In this document: in pieces, positions 1 to 5,024 of the stretch | Position numbering within the stretch: position 1 is the first letter of the stretch | How the letters are laid out: every line of letters begins with the position of its first letter | NCBI GenBank assembly: GCA_023386635.1 | Contig: JAEWJH010000075.1 | Coordinates: 1 to 5,277 of the forward strand | Source: Pseudomonadota bacterium | Lineage (GTDB): Bacteria; Pseudomonadota; Alphaproteobacteria; Rhizobiales; Xanthobacteraceae | Length of the DNA: 5,277 bases | Reading direction: 5' to 3' | Translations under genes and position numbers: made by a program | The notes under the pieces: model-generated | What the model was told of the DNA's origin: nothing | What the model saw: the letters and a program-made list of their open reading frames with translations, nothing else | Database searches by the model: none

Positions 1-487
1 GCACCGAGAAGGTGTCGTCGGCGACGGTGTTCACGGTGAGCGAGATGCCGTCGAGCGCGATCGAGCCCTTCGGCGCGATAAACCGCGCCAGCGCCGCCGG
101 CGCGCGCAAGGTGAACCGCGCCGTCTCCGGATGGTCTTCGCGCTCCAGAACCTCGGCGAGACCGTCGACGTGACCGGAGACGAGATGGCCGCCGAGTTCG
201 TCGCCGATGCGCAGCGAACGTTCCAGATTGATCCGCGTGCCCACGGCCCAGGTGCCGACATTGGTGACGGCGAGCGTCTCCACCGCCGCATCGACGGCGA
301 ACCAGCGGCGGTTGCCGCTCACGCCCTTGTCGACCACCGTGAGACAGCAACCGGAACAGGCGATCGACGCCCCATCGGCGATCTCCTCGACCGGATAATG
401 CGTCGCGATCTTGAGCCGGCGCAGATCGCCGGGCCGCGGCTCGACCGCGAGCACTTCGCCGACGTCGGTGACGATGCCGGTGAACAT
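1..487 (-). CDS. ribE: Riboflavin synthase alpha chain, 5' part only (runs off the left edge)
   Basis: Riboflavin synthase performs the last step of riboflavin synthesis in the cytoplasm, dismutating two 6,7-dimethyl-8-ribityllumazines into riboflavin and a pyrimidine. I translated 162 codons from the ATG at 487-485. The protein begins MFTGIV, the family's hallmark N-terminus. It has SIACSGCCLTVV near residues 41-52 and GDELGGHLVSGHVDG near 95-109 in the first lumazine-binding domain, and LDGISLTVN near 145-153 in the second. The two-domain family is usually about 200 residues, so roughly the last 40 lie outside the window. The start shares one base with the ribD stop (TGATG), and the Shine-Dalgarno is poor, which suggests translational coupling to ribD. 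It is the last visible gene of the glyA-nrdR-ribD-ribE cluster; ribH and nusB commonly follow in related genomes, but that is inference. It is named ribE here; some databases call it ribC. Confidence 0.96.
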   Translation of the reverse strand, partial: MFTGIVTDVGEVLAVEPRPGDLRRLKIATHYPVEEIADGASIACSGCCLTVVDKGVSGNRRWFAVDAAVETLAVTNVGTWAVGTRINLERSLRIGDELGGHLVSGHVDGLAEVLEREDHPETARFTLRAPAALARFIAPKGSIALDGISLTVNTVADDTFSV

Positions 488-1626
488 CAGCCGCGCACCC
501 AGTGTTCGAGCGTGTCGTCGCCGAGCTTTTCGCTGGCGAGCGGCTTGAATTGCGGCGCCTGCGTCAGCGCGGTGAGCGGCAGGCCCTGCAACGGCGGCAC
601 GCCGTCGTCGCCGATCGGCTTTCCGCCGCGCAGCAGGATCACCTCGTCGATCAGGTCGGCATGCAGCAGCGAGGTCGCGACCGCCGCGCCGCCCTCCACC
701 ATCAGCCGGGTGATGCCGCGCTCGGCGAGCAGCTTGAGAACCGCAGCCATATCGAAGATGCCGTCCTGCGCCGGCGCGCGGATCACCTCCGCGCCCTTGC
801 CGCGCAGCACGTCCTCGGCGATCTGCGAGGCAGCGACATCACCGACCACCCAGGCCGGCACGTCGCGCGCGGTGCCGATCACCGCGCTGGCGAGCGGAAG
901 GTTGAGCTTGGCATTGAGCACCACGCGCACCGGCGAGCGCTGCTCCATGCCGGGCAGCCGGCAGGTCAGCACCGGATCGTCGGCGATCACCGTGCCGCGT
1001 CCGACCAAGATCGCGTCGCTCATGGCGCGCAGCATGAACACGCGCTCGCGCGCCTCGTCGCCGGTGATCTCGACGCGGCGGTTGCCGGCGGCGGCAATCT
1101 TCTCGTCCGACGAGACCGCGAGCTTGAGCAGCACATGCGGCCGCTGATCGACGACGCGGCGCACATGGCCGGCATTGATGCGCTGCGCTTCGTCCGCGCC
1201 GACGCCGATCTCGACGGCGATATTGCGCTCGCGCAGCTTCGCGTGGCCCTGCCCCGCGACCTGCGGATTGGGATCTTCCATGGCCGAGACGACACGGGCG
1301 ACACCGGCGGAAATCAGCGCGTCGACACAGGGCGGCGTCTGGCCTTCATGCGAGCACGGCTCCAGCGTGACATAAAGTGTCGCGCCGCGTGCCAGGTTCC
1401 GAGTTTTGCCGCGGCCGGCGCGCTTCAGCGCTTCGGTCTCCGCATGCGGACGCCCGCCCGGCTGGGTCCAGCCGCGGCCGATGATGACACCGTCCTTCAC
1501 CAGCACGGCGCCGACCGCCGGATTGGGCCAGGTGTTGCCGAGACCGCGCCGCGCCAGCGACAGCGCAAGCTGCATGAAACGCCGATCCTGAGCGGGATCG
1601 GCGGCGGCGGTCGTGGTGTCGTTCAT
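487..1626 (-). CDS. ribD: Bifunctional diaminohydroxyphosphoribosylaminopyrimidine deaminase / 5-amino-6-(5-phosphoribosylamino)uracil reductase
   Basis: RibD catalyses two successive cytoplasmic steps of riboflavin synthesis: zinc-dependent deamination of the pyrimidine made from GTP, then NADPH-dependent reduction of the ribosyl side chain. The 379-residue product has the normal length. The N-terminal cytidine-deaminase-like domain (about 14-150) shows HAE at 61-63 and PCSHEGQTPPC at 90-100, giving the zinc ligands His61, Cys91 and Cys100 and the catalytic Glu63. The C-terminal reductase domain (about 164-377) shows RPHVLLKLA at 162-170, ILVGRGTVIADDP at 206-218 and a VEGGAA motif at 310-315. 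Two positions look unusual from memory: the family's S-x-D-G-K reads SSDEK (Glu175), and the R-V-V-L-D strand ends in Asn. The ATG overlaps the nrdR stop as ATGA (4 bp), with GGGA five bases upstream, so the start is well supported. ribE follows with a 1-bp overlap. Confidence 0.97.
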   Translation of the reverse strand: MNDTTTAAADPAQDRRFMQLALSLARRGLGNTWPNPAVGAVLVKDGVIIGRGWTQPGGRPHAETEALKRAGRGKTRNLARGATLYVTLEPCSHEGQTPPCVDALISAGVARVVSAMEDPNPQVAGQGHAKLRERNIAVEIGVGADEAQRINAGHVRRVVDQRPHVLLKLAVSSDEKIAAAGNRRVEITGDEARERVFMLRAMSDAILVGRGTVIADDPVLTCRLPGMEQRSPVRVVLNAKLNLPLASAVIGTARDVPAWVVGDVAASQIAEDVLRGKGAEVIRAPAQDGIFDMAAVLKLLAERGITRLMVEGGAAVATSLLHADLIDEVILLRGGKPIGDDGVPPLQGLPLTALTQAPQFKPLASEKLGDDTLEHWVRG

Positions 1627-2114
1627 TTGCGTCCCGGCGCTGTGGGCGGCGCGTCATCGCCATCCGGACCCGACAATTCGTCGAGCGCGTTCTTGAAGTC
1701 CTGCGGCTCGCGGAAGTTGCGATAGACCGAGGCGAAGCGGACATAAGCGACGTCGTCGAGCTCGCGCAGATGCGCCATCACCGATTCACCGATGGTCTCC
1801 GACGACACGTCGTTCTCGCCGAGGCTTTCCAGCTCGCGCACGATCTTCGACACCATCTGCTCGACGCGCTCGGGATCGACCTGGCGCTTGCGCAGCGCGA
1901 CCTGCACCGAGCGCATCAGCTTGTCGCGGTCGAACGGCGAGCGGCGGCCGTTACGCTTGATCACGGTGAGCTCGCGCAGCTGCACGCGCTCGAAGGTGGT
2001 GAAGCGGAAGTTGCACGAGATGCAGACACGGCGGCGGCGGATCGCGTTCGAGTCTTCCGTCGGACGCGAGTCCTTCACCTGGGTGTCGAGGCTTCCGCAG
2101 CTCGGGCAGCGCAT
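1623..2114 (-). CDS. nrdR: Transcriptional repressor NrdR
   Basis: NrdR senses ATP/dATP and represses ribonucleotide reductase genes by binding paired NrdR boxes, so it links dNTP supply to replication. The 163-residue product has the standard architecture. An N-terminal zinc ribbon has CPSC (Cys3, Cys6) and CISC (Cys31, Cys34), with the arginine-rich stretch IRRRRVC between them. An ATP-cone domain (about 49-139) opens with LTVIKRNGRRSPFDRDKL. The tail after about 148 is rich in Pro, Gly and Asp, and tail length varies within the family. MRCPSCG is the canonical N-terminus and fixes the start. The purine-rich AGGGG that could serve as ribosome binding site lies within the last codons of glyA, 9 bp upstream, and the stop overlaps the ribD start, so translation is probably coupled to both neighbours. 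I found no NrdR-box pair in the window, so its targets are elsewhere. Confidence 0.97.
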   Translation of the reverse strand: MRCPSCGSLDTQVKDSRPTEDSNAIRRRRVCISCNFRFTTFERVQLRELTVIKRNGRRSPFDRDKLMRSVQVALRKRQVDPERVEQMVSKIVRELESLGENDVSSETIGESVMAHLRELDDVAYVRFASVYRNFREPQDFKNALDELSGPDGDDAPPTAPGRK

Positions 2115-2123
2115 GGCGTCGCA

Positions 2124-3425
2124 TTACCCCTGATAGATCGGGAAACGGGCGAGCAGCGTCTTCACCTTGTCGCGCACCGCGGCCTCGACCAGCGAGTCCT
2201 CGTCGGTGCCCTTCTGCGAGAGCACGTCGAGCACTTCGGCGATCAGTTCGCCGACATGCTGGAATTCGGCGATGCCGAAGCCGCGCGTGGTGCCGGCCGG
2301 CGTGCCGAGGCGGATGCCGGAGGTGACGGTCGGCTTTTCCGGATCGAACGGGATGCCGTTCTTGTTGCAGGTGATGTGGGCGCGGCCGAGCGCCAAGTCA
2401 GCGACCTTGCCGGTCAGGCGCTTGGGCCGCAGATCGACCAGCATCAGATGCGTGTCGGTGCCGCCGGAGACGATGTCGTAGCCCTTGCTCTTGAGCGTCT
2501 CGGCGAGCGCCCTGGCGTTGTCGACGACGTTCTTCGCGTAGGTCTTGAACGAGGGCCGCAACGCTTCGCCGAACGCCACCGCCTTCGCGGCGATGACGTG
2601 CATCAGCGGGCCGCCCTGCATGCCGGGGAACACGGCGGAGTTGATCTTCTTCGCCAGCTCCTCGTCGTTGGTCAGGATCATGCCGCCGCGCGGGCCGCGC
2701 AGCGTCTTGTGCGTGGTCGTCGTCACCACATGCGCATGCGGGAACGGCGACGGATGCGCGCCGCCGGCGACGAGACCGGCGAAATGCGCCATGTCGACCA
2801 TGAGGAGCGCGCCGACACTGTCGGCGATCTCGCGGAATTTCTTGAAGTCGATGACGCGCGGATAGGCGGAGCCGCCGGCGATGATCAGCTTCGGCTTGTG
2901 CTGATGCGCGAGCGTCGCGACCTCTTCCATGTCGATGCGCTGGTCGTCGCGGCGCACGTTATACGGCACCGGCTTGAACCACTTGCCGGACATGTTGATC
3001 GCCATGCCGTGGCTGAGATGCCCGCCGGCGGCGAGGTTGAGGCCCATGAAGGTGTCGCCCGGCTGCATCAGCGCGAAGAACACCTCGGCATTGGCGGACG
3101 CGCCGGAATGCGGCTGCACGTTCGCAAAATTGCAGCCGAACAGCTTCTTGGCGCGCTCGATCGCCAGCGTCTCGGCGACGTCCACATACTGGCAGCCGCC
3201 GTAATAGCGCTTGCCCGGCAAACCCTCTGCGTACTTGTTGGTGAGCACCGAGCCCTGCGCTTCCAGCACCGCGCGGCTGACGATGTTCTCCGAGGCGATC
3301 AGCTCGATCTCGTCGCGCTGGCGACCGAGCTCCTTGCCGATCGCATCGAAAAGCTCCGGATCGCTCTGCGCGAGCGTCTGTGTGAACATGGACTGGGTGT
3401 GCGAAGGCGAAGGGGCGGCCGTCAT
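2124..3425 (-). CDS. glyA: Serine hydroxymethyltransferase
   Basis: GlyA is the cytoplasmic pyridoxal-phosphate enzyme that interconverts serine and glycine while charging tetrahydrofolate with a one-carbon unit for thymidylate, purine and methionine synthesis. The 433-residue protein is of family length for this order. Visible landmarks are ELIASENIVS (41-50), TNKYAEGLPGKRYYGG (62-77), the PLP-ring contact region GGHLSHG (134-140), MVDMAHFAGLVAGG (209-222; Asp211 for the PLP nitrogen, His214), the Schiff-base lysine Lys240 in THKTLRGPRGG, and TSGIRLGTPAGT (368-379), whose Arg372 should bind the substrate carboxylate. The chosen ATG has GAGAG four bases upstream. An internal Met13 would also give a plausible enzyme but lacks a ribosome binding site. 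glyA leads the tight cluster glyA-nrdR-ribD-ribE and is preceded by 178 bp of non-coding DNA, so a promoter probably lies there. Confidence 0.98.
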   Translation of the reverse strand: MTAAPSPSHTQSMFTQTLAQSDPELFDAIGKELGRQRDEIELIASENIVSRAVLEAQGSVLTNKYAEGLPGKRYYGGCQYVDVAETLAIERAKKLFGCNFANVQPHSGASANAEVFFALMQPGDTFMGLNLAAGGHLSHGMAINMSGKWFKPVPYNVRRDDQRIDMEEVATLAHQHKPKLIIAGGSAYPRVIDFKKFREIADSVGALLMVDMAHFAGLVAGGAHPSPFPHAHVVTTTTHKTLRGPRGGMILTNDEELAKKINSAVFPGMQGGPLMHVIAAKAVAFGEALRPSFKTYAKNVVDNARALAETLKSKGYDIVSGGTDTHLMLVDLRPKRLTGKVADLALGRAHITCNKNGIPFDPEKPTVTSGIRLGTPAGTTRGFGIAEFQHVGELIAEVLDVLSQKGTDEDSLVEAAVRDKVKTLLARFPIYQG

Positions 3426-3447
3426 GATGCTCTCGTGTCAGTAAGGA

Positions 3448-3466
3448 CCATGCGCGCGCGGCATGG
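3448..3466. repeat. Inverted repeat in the glyA leader
   Basis: CCATGC (3448-3453) and GCATGG (3461-3466) are perfect 6-bp arms around the alternating spacer GCGCGCG. The centre lies about 30 bp upstream of the glyA start codon. It could be an operator or an RNA hairpin in the 5' leader, or it could be chance in GC-rich DNA. I see no purine-regulator box or glycine riboswitch core here. Confidence 0.4.
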
Positions 3467-3504
3467 CGAAAGCGCCGTCGGGCGGGCAAAATCCGGGATG
3501 CCGC

Positions 3505-3534
3505 GCCATAGCACACCGCCGCCCGCCGCGCCAA
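3505..3534 (-). promoter_or_regulatory. Candidate sigma-70-type promoter for the glyA cluster
   Basis: Read on the minus strand, TTGGCG (3534-3529) and TATGGC (3510-3505) are separated by 18 bp and sit about 80 bp upstream of the glyA start. Both match the housekeeping consensus only partly. Support comes mainly from position: the pair lies downstream of a terminator-like hairpin at 3558-3577 and before a four-gene cluster that needs a promoter. No experimental start site is implied. Confidence 0.3.
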
Positions 3535-3557
3535 GGCGGGAACCCGGCCGACGGTCC

Positions 3558-3577
3558 GAAAACCGCCAGTGCTGGCG
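3558..3577 (-). terminator. Weak intrinsic-terminator-like hairpin behind the 63-residue gene
   Basis: On the minus strand CGCCA and TGGCG pair around a GCAC loop (3577-3564), followed by GTTTTC. It begins 26 bp after the TAG of the small gene. The stem is short and the T-run is only four bases, so termination may be partial and some readthrough into glyA is possible. Confidence 0.4.
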
Positions 3578-3603
3578 TCAGACGATCGGGTATCGCCCCA
3601 CAT

Positions 3604-3795
3604 CTAGCGCTTTTCGGCCGCATCTCGGGCAAGCCGGGCGCGCAGCTTCTGCGTCGCCAGCCGCTCCAGATCGGCCCGGCTCGCCGTGGCCGGCCCCATG
3701 ACGGTGACCTCGGTGGCCGTCACCGAGTCGATCGCCGCGACCTTCACGAAAGCGCCGACCACGGTGAACTCGAAATAGATCTCGGTGCGGGACAT
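3604..3795 (-). CDS. Conserved small protein of unknown function (DUF6898-like, from memory)
   Basis: The gene encodes a 63-residue protein starting MSRTEIYFEF. Its first half alternates hydrophobic residues and looks beta-rich (IYFEFTVVGAFVKVAAID, then TEVTVMGPA). Its second half is a predicted charged helix (about 40-63, SRADLERLATQKLRARLARD). There is no signal peptide, membrane segment, cysteine or obvious catalytic motif. The pattern YFEF-x4-G-x2-VKV-x-AID followed by TEV-x3-GP matches, as I recall, a small alphaproteobacterial family listed as DUF6898; its function is unknown to me. I chose the ATG at 3795 because AGGT lies just upstream and because an upstream in-frame ATG at 3831 adds only a basic stretch that overlaps a dispersed palindrome. 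It sits between ldtR and glyA in the same direction but is separated from each by a terminator-like hairpin, so it is probably its own unit. Confidence 0.85.
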   Translation of the reverse strand: MSRTEIYFEFTVVGAFVKVAAIDSVTATEVTVMGPATASRADLERLATQKLRARLARDAAEKR

Positions 3796-3839
3796 CGACC
3801 TGCGTACCCATCGGCTGGCCTTTTGACGCAAAGATGGAT

Positions 3840-3858
3840 TGCCGGGTCAAGCCCGGCA
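3840..3858. repeat. Short dispersed-type palindromic element
   Basis: TGCCGGG and CCCGGCA form perfect 7-bp arms around TCAAG. The surrounding sequence (TGGATTGCCGGG... GGCATGACA) is of a kind I recall as frequent in intergenic DNA of Bradyrhizobium relatives. It lies in the 85-bp stretch between the ldtR terminator and the small gene. The loop and arm design resembles the hairpins in the repeat region at 4870-5206, though it is not the same sequence. Confidence 0.6.
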
Positions 3859-3869
3859 TGACAACGCAC

Positions 3870-3906
3870 ACAAACGAAAATGGCCCCGGCATTGACGCCG
3901 GGGCCA
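3870..3906 (-). terminator. Strong intrinsic terminator of the ldtR-like gene
   Basis: A perfect 10-bp stem, TGGCCCCGGC (3906-3897 on the minus strand) with its complement at 3890-3881, encloses the loop GTCAAT. It is followed on the minus strand by ATTTTCGTTTG, a T-rich tract. It starts 30 bp after the TAA of the regulator gene. This is the clearest terminator in the window and isolates the regulator from the genes downstream. Confidence 0.85.
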
Positions 3907-3936
3907 GTCGCTCTCGTCCGTAACGGAGGATCAGAG

Positions 3937-4452
3937 TTACAGACGGTACAAAATCTGGTCGGTCCAGAACCGCTCGAGCCGGTGCAGCGACTTGTTGAGC
4001 GTCGAGAATTCGTCGGCATTGATGCCGCCGACCTGCTCAACCGTGCGCACATGCTTCTGATAGAGATGCTCGACGATGTCGCGCACTTCCTGACCCTTCG
4101 GCGTCAGCTTGATGCGCACCGAACGGCGGTCGACCCGCGAGCGCTGGTGATCGAGATAATTCATCTCGACCAGCTTCTTGAGATTGTACGAAACGTTGGA
4201 GCCGAGATAGTAGCCGCGTGTGCGCAGCTCGCCCGCCGTCAATTCCTTGTCGCCGATATTGTACAGAAGCAGCGCCTGCACCGAATTGATGTCCGCCCGT
4301 CCCCGGCGATCGAACTCATCCTTGATGACGTCGAGCAGGCGGCGATGCAGCCGCTCCACCAGCGTCAGCGCTTCGAGATAATACGGACGGATATGATCGA
4401 ACCGAGCTTCGCGATCGGTAGTCGGTTCGACCGCTTTCACGACGGCTTTCAT
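3937..4452 (-). CDS. ldtR: MarR-family winged-helix regulator, LdtR type
   Basis: The 171-residue product is a MarR-type DNA-binding regulator. It has an N-terminal dimerisation helix (about 22-50, PYYLEALTLVERLHRRLLDVIKD), a helix-turn-helix (about 53-98) with LTAGELRTRGYYLGSNVSYNLKKLVEM, a beta wing (about 99-118) carrying the family's D-R-R signature at 108-110, and a C-terminal dimerisation helix pair ending FWTDQILYRL. The motif RGYYLGSNVSYN and the C-terminus match what I recall of LdtR, studied in Candidatus Liberibacter asiaticus and Sinorhizobium. There it activates an L,D-transpeptidase gene (ldtP) and affects osmotic-stress tolerance. That role is transferred by similarity; no ldtP is in the window. 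The start is supported by AGGGG (4465-4461), eight bases upstream of the ATG. The gene has an AT-rich upstream region with inverted repeats and its own terminator, so it is probably monocistronic and perhaps autoregulated. Confidence 0.9.
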   Translation of the reverse strand: MKAVVKAVEPTTDREARFDHIRPYYLEALTLVERLHRRLLDVIKDEFDRRGRADINSVQALLLYNIGDKELTAGELRTRGYYLGSNVSYNLKKLVEMNYLDHQRSRVDRRSVRIKLTPKGQEVRDIVEHLYQKHVRTVEQVGGINADEFSTLNKSLHRLERFWTDQILYRL

Positions 4453-4567
4453 GTGACTTGCCCCTGTTTGACTCTTTGTCTCTGACCAGTTGCGAGGCCC
4501 TGTTTCCCCGCTCCGGTTCTGTCGACGTTTTTAAAAGGGGCGGTCTAAAATCGGATTAAATAACAAG

Positions 4568-4584
4568 ATAAAGATAAGCTTTAT
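4568..4584. promoter_or_regulatory. Candidate operator: ATAAAG-ATAAG-CTTTAT inverted repeat
   Basis: Perfect 6-bp arms with a 5-bp spacer give a 17-bp palindromic site, about 116 bp upstream of the regulator start, within the AT-rich core. The size and AT-rich, dyad-symmetric layout fit a MarR-family dimer site. I cannot compare it with the published LdtR site from memory, so the assignment to LdtR is inference. Confidence 0.35.
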
Positions 4585-4604
4585 TTGCAACGGTGAATCA
4601 TCCG

Positions 4605-4617
4605 TTGACCGCGTCAA
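4605..4617. promoter_or_regulatory. Second short inverted repeat TTGAC-CGC-GTCAA
   Basis: Perfect 5-bp arms surround a 3-bp spacer. It lies 20 bp beyond the AT-rich palindrome, about 153 bp upstream of the regulator start. Either arm resembles a -35 hexamer (TTGACC on plus, TTGACG on minus), but I found no well-placed -10 for either direction. It could be a second operator or chance. Confidence 0.25.
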
Positions 4618-4755
4618 ATCAGGCGGTTTTTGCAATCTTTGATTCACTGTTCCGGGCCGATGTTCTCATTCGGTTCTCGCCGAAACACGCAAGGGTCGCG
4701 GGAACGCGGCCGTGAACTCGATTTCATTTGGATTTGAAAGCTCTCACCACCATTC

Positions 4756-4774
4756 GTCCCGGCGAAGCTGGGAC
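4756..4774. repeat. Short palindromic element at the left border of the repeat block
   Basis: GTCCC (4756-4760) and GGGAC (4770-4774) pair around GGCGAAGCT, whose own GGC/GCT ends can partly extend the stem. This CGTCCCGGCGAAG...GGGACCC form is, as I recall, a common dispersed intergenic unit in Bradyrhizobium relatives. Its right arm is also the first sequence of the tandem unit. Confidence 0.5.
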
Positions 4775-5024
4775 CCAGTTCTTAATGAGCGCATCGTGGC
4801 CGCCTCGTCCTTCGAGACGCATCGCTCCGCGATGCTCCTCAGGATGAGGCGGAGAGTTTCTCTCAACCGTCATGGCCGGGCCTGTCCCGGCCATCTCGAC
4901 AAGGTGAGCACGATGCCAGCCCAAGCGGGATGCGCGGAACAAGTCCGCGCATGACGTGGAGAGAAATGAGTCACCCTCTTCCGCCTCATCCTGAGGACCG
5001 CGCCGGAGCTCGAAGAGCGAATGC
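4770..5024. repeat. Tandem repeat, copy A (about 255 bp)
   Basis: This unit starts GGGACCC and ends GAGCGAATGC, and is followed directly by copy B at an offset of 254-255 bp. Over 4837-5023 the copies differ at only 7 of 187 positions by my count (about 96% identity). The first 67 bp are more divergent. The unit is a string of hairpins: a long stem at 4802-4850, ATGGCCGGG/CCCGGCCAT at 4872-4894, and ATGCGCGGA/TCCGCGCAT at 4930-4952. Each of the last two has a 5-base loop. A further CCTCATCCTGAGGA motif lies at 4984-4997. No transposase, rRNA or tRNA is visible. Short open frames through it are repeat translations, not genes. Confidence 0.9.
4802..4850. repeat. Long imperfect hairpin in copy A with a variable inner stem
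   Basis: The outer arms 4802-4811 and 4841-4850 pair over 10 bp with one G-T wobble. An inner perfect stem GCATCGC-TCC-GCGATGC lies at 4819-4835. In copy B the inner stem is GCGCC-TGC-GGCGC within the same outer arms. The TCCTTCGAGACGC...CTCCTCAGGATGAGG frame is a layout I recall from many intergenic regions of Bradyrhizobium relatives. Confidence 0.7.

Larger units (their letters stand above)
4453..4740 (-). promoter_or_regulatory. AT-rich upstream region of the ldtR-like gene
   Basis: This stretch contains no credible gene. The core at about 4527-4590 is strikingly AT-rich in an otherwise GC-rich window and must contain the regulator's promoter, though I could not settle on a well-spaced -35/-10 pair. 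The transcript would have a leader of roughly 80-130 bases with AGGGG near its 3' end. Two inverted repeats inside it (4568-4584 and 4605-4617) are listed separately. The part at 4620-4740 shows nothing I can name. Confidence 0.6.

Noticed and set aside
488..700. FMN riboswitch controlling the riboflavin genes
   Set aside because: ribD and ribE overlap their upstream genes, which leaves no leader for an aptamer, and no such core is visible in the glyA leader either.
131..1147. A 338-codon plus-strand open frame opposite ribE and ribD
   Set aside because: It is antisense to motif-confirmed genes and its Ser/Thr/Arg-rich translation resembles no family.
502..1725. A 407-codon plus-strand open frame opposite ribD
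   Set aside because: It is a shadow of ribD with low-complexity Arg/Ala/His composition and no recognisable motif.
3426..3603. Glycine or THF riboswitch upstream of glyA
   Set aside because: I could not recognise the conserved core of either class; the hairpins present are short and unlike those aptamers.
1770..3701. A 643-codon open frame on the plus strand across nrdR and glyA
   Set aside because: It is antisense to two unmistakable genes. High-GC third positions keep the opposite frame free of stops. The translation is rich in Arg, His and Ala with no domain pattern.
3578..3892. A 104-codon minus-strand frame overlapping the small gene
   Set aside because: It is out of frame with the conserved 63-residue protein, runs through the dispersed palindrome and terminator region, and has an Arg/Gly/His-rich tail with no family pattern.
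3880..4485. A 201-codon plus-strand open frame opposite the ldtR-like gene
   Set aside because: It begins inside the terminator hairpin and is fully antisense to a gene with clear MarR features.
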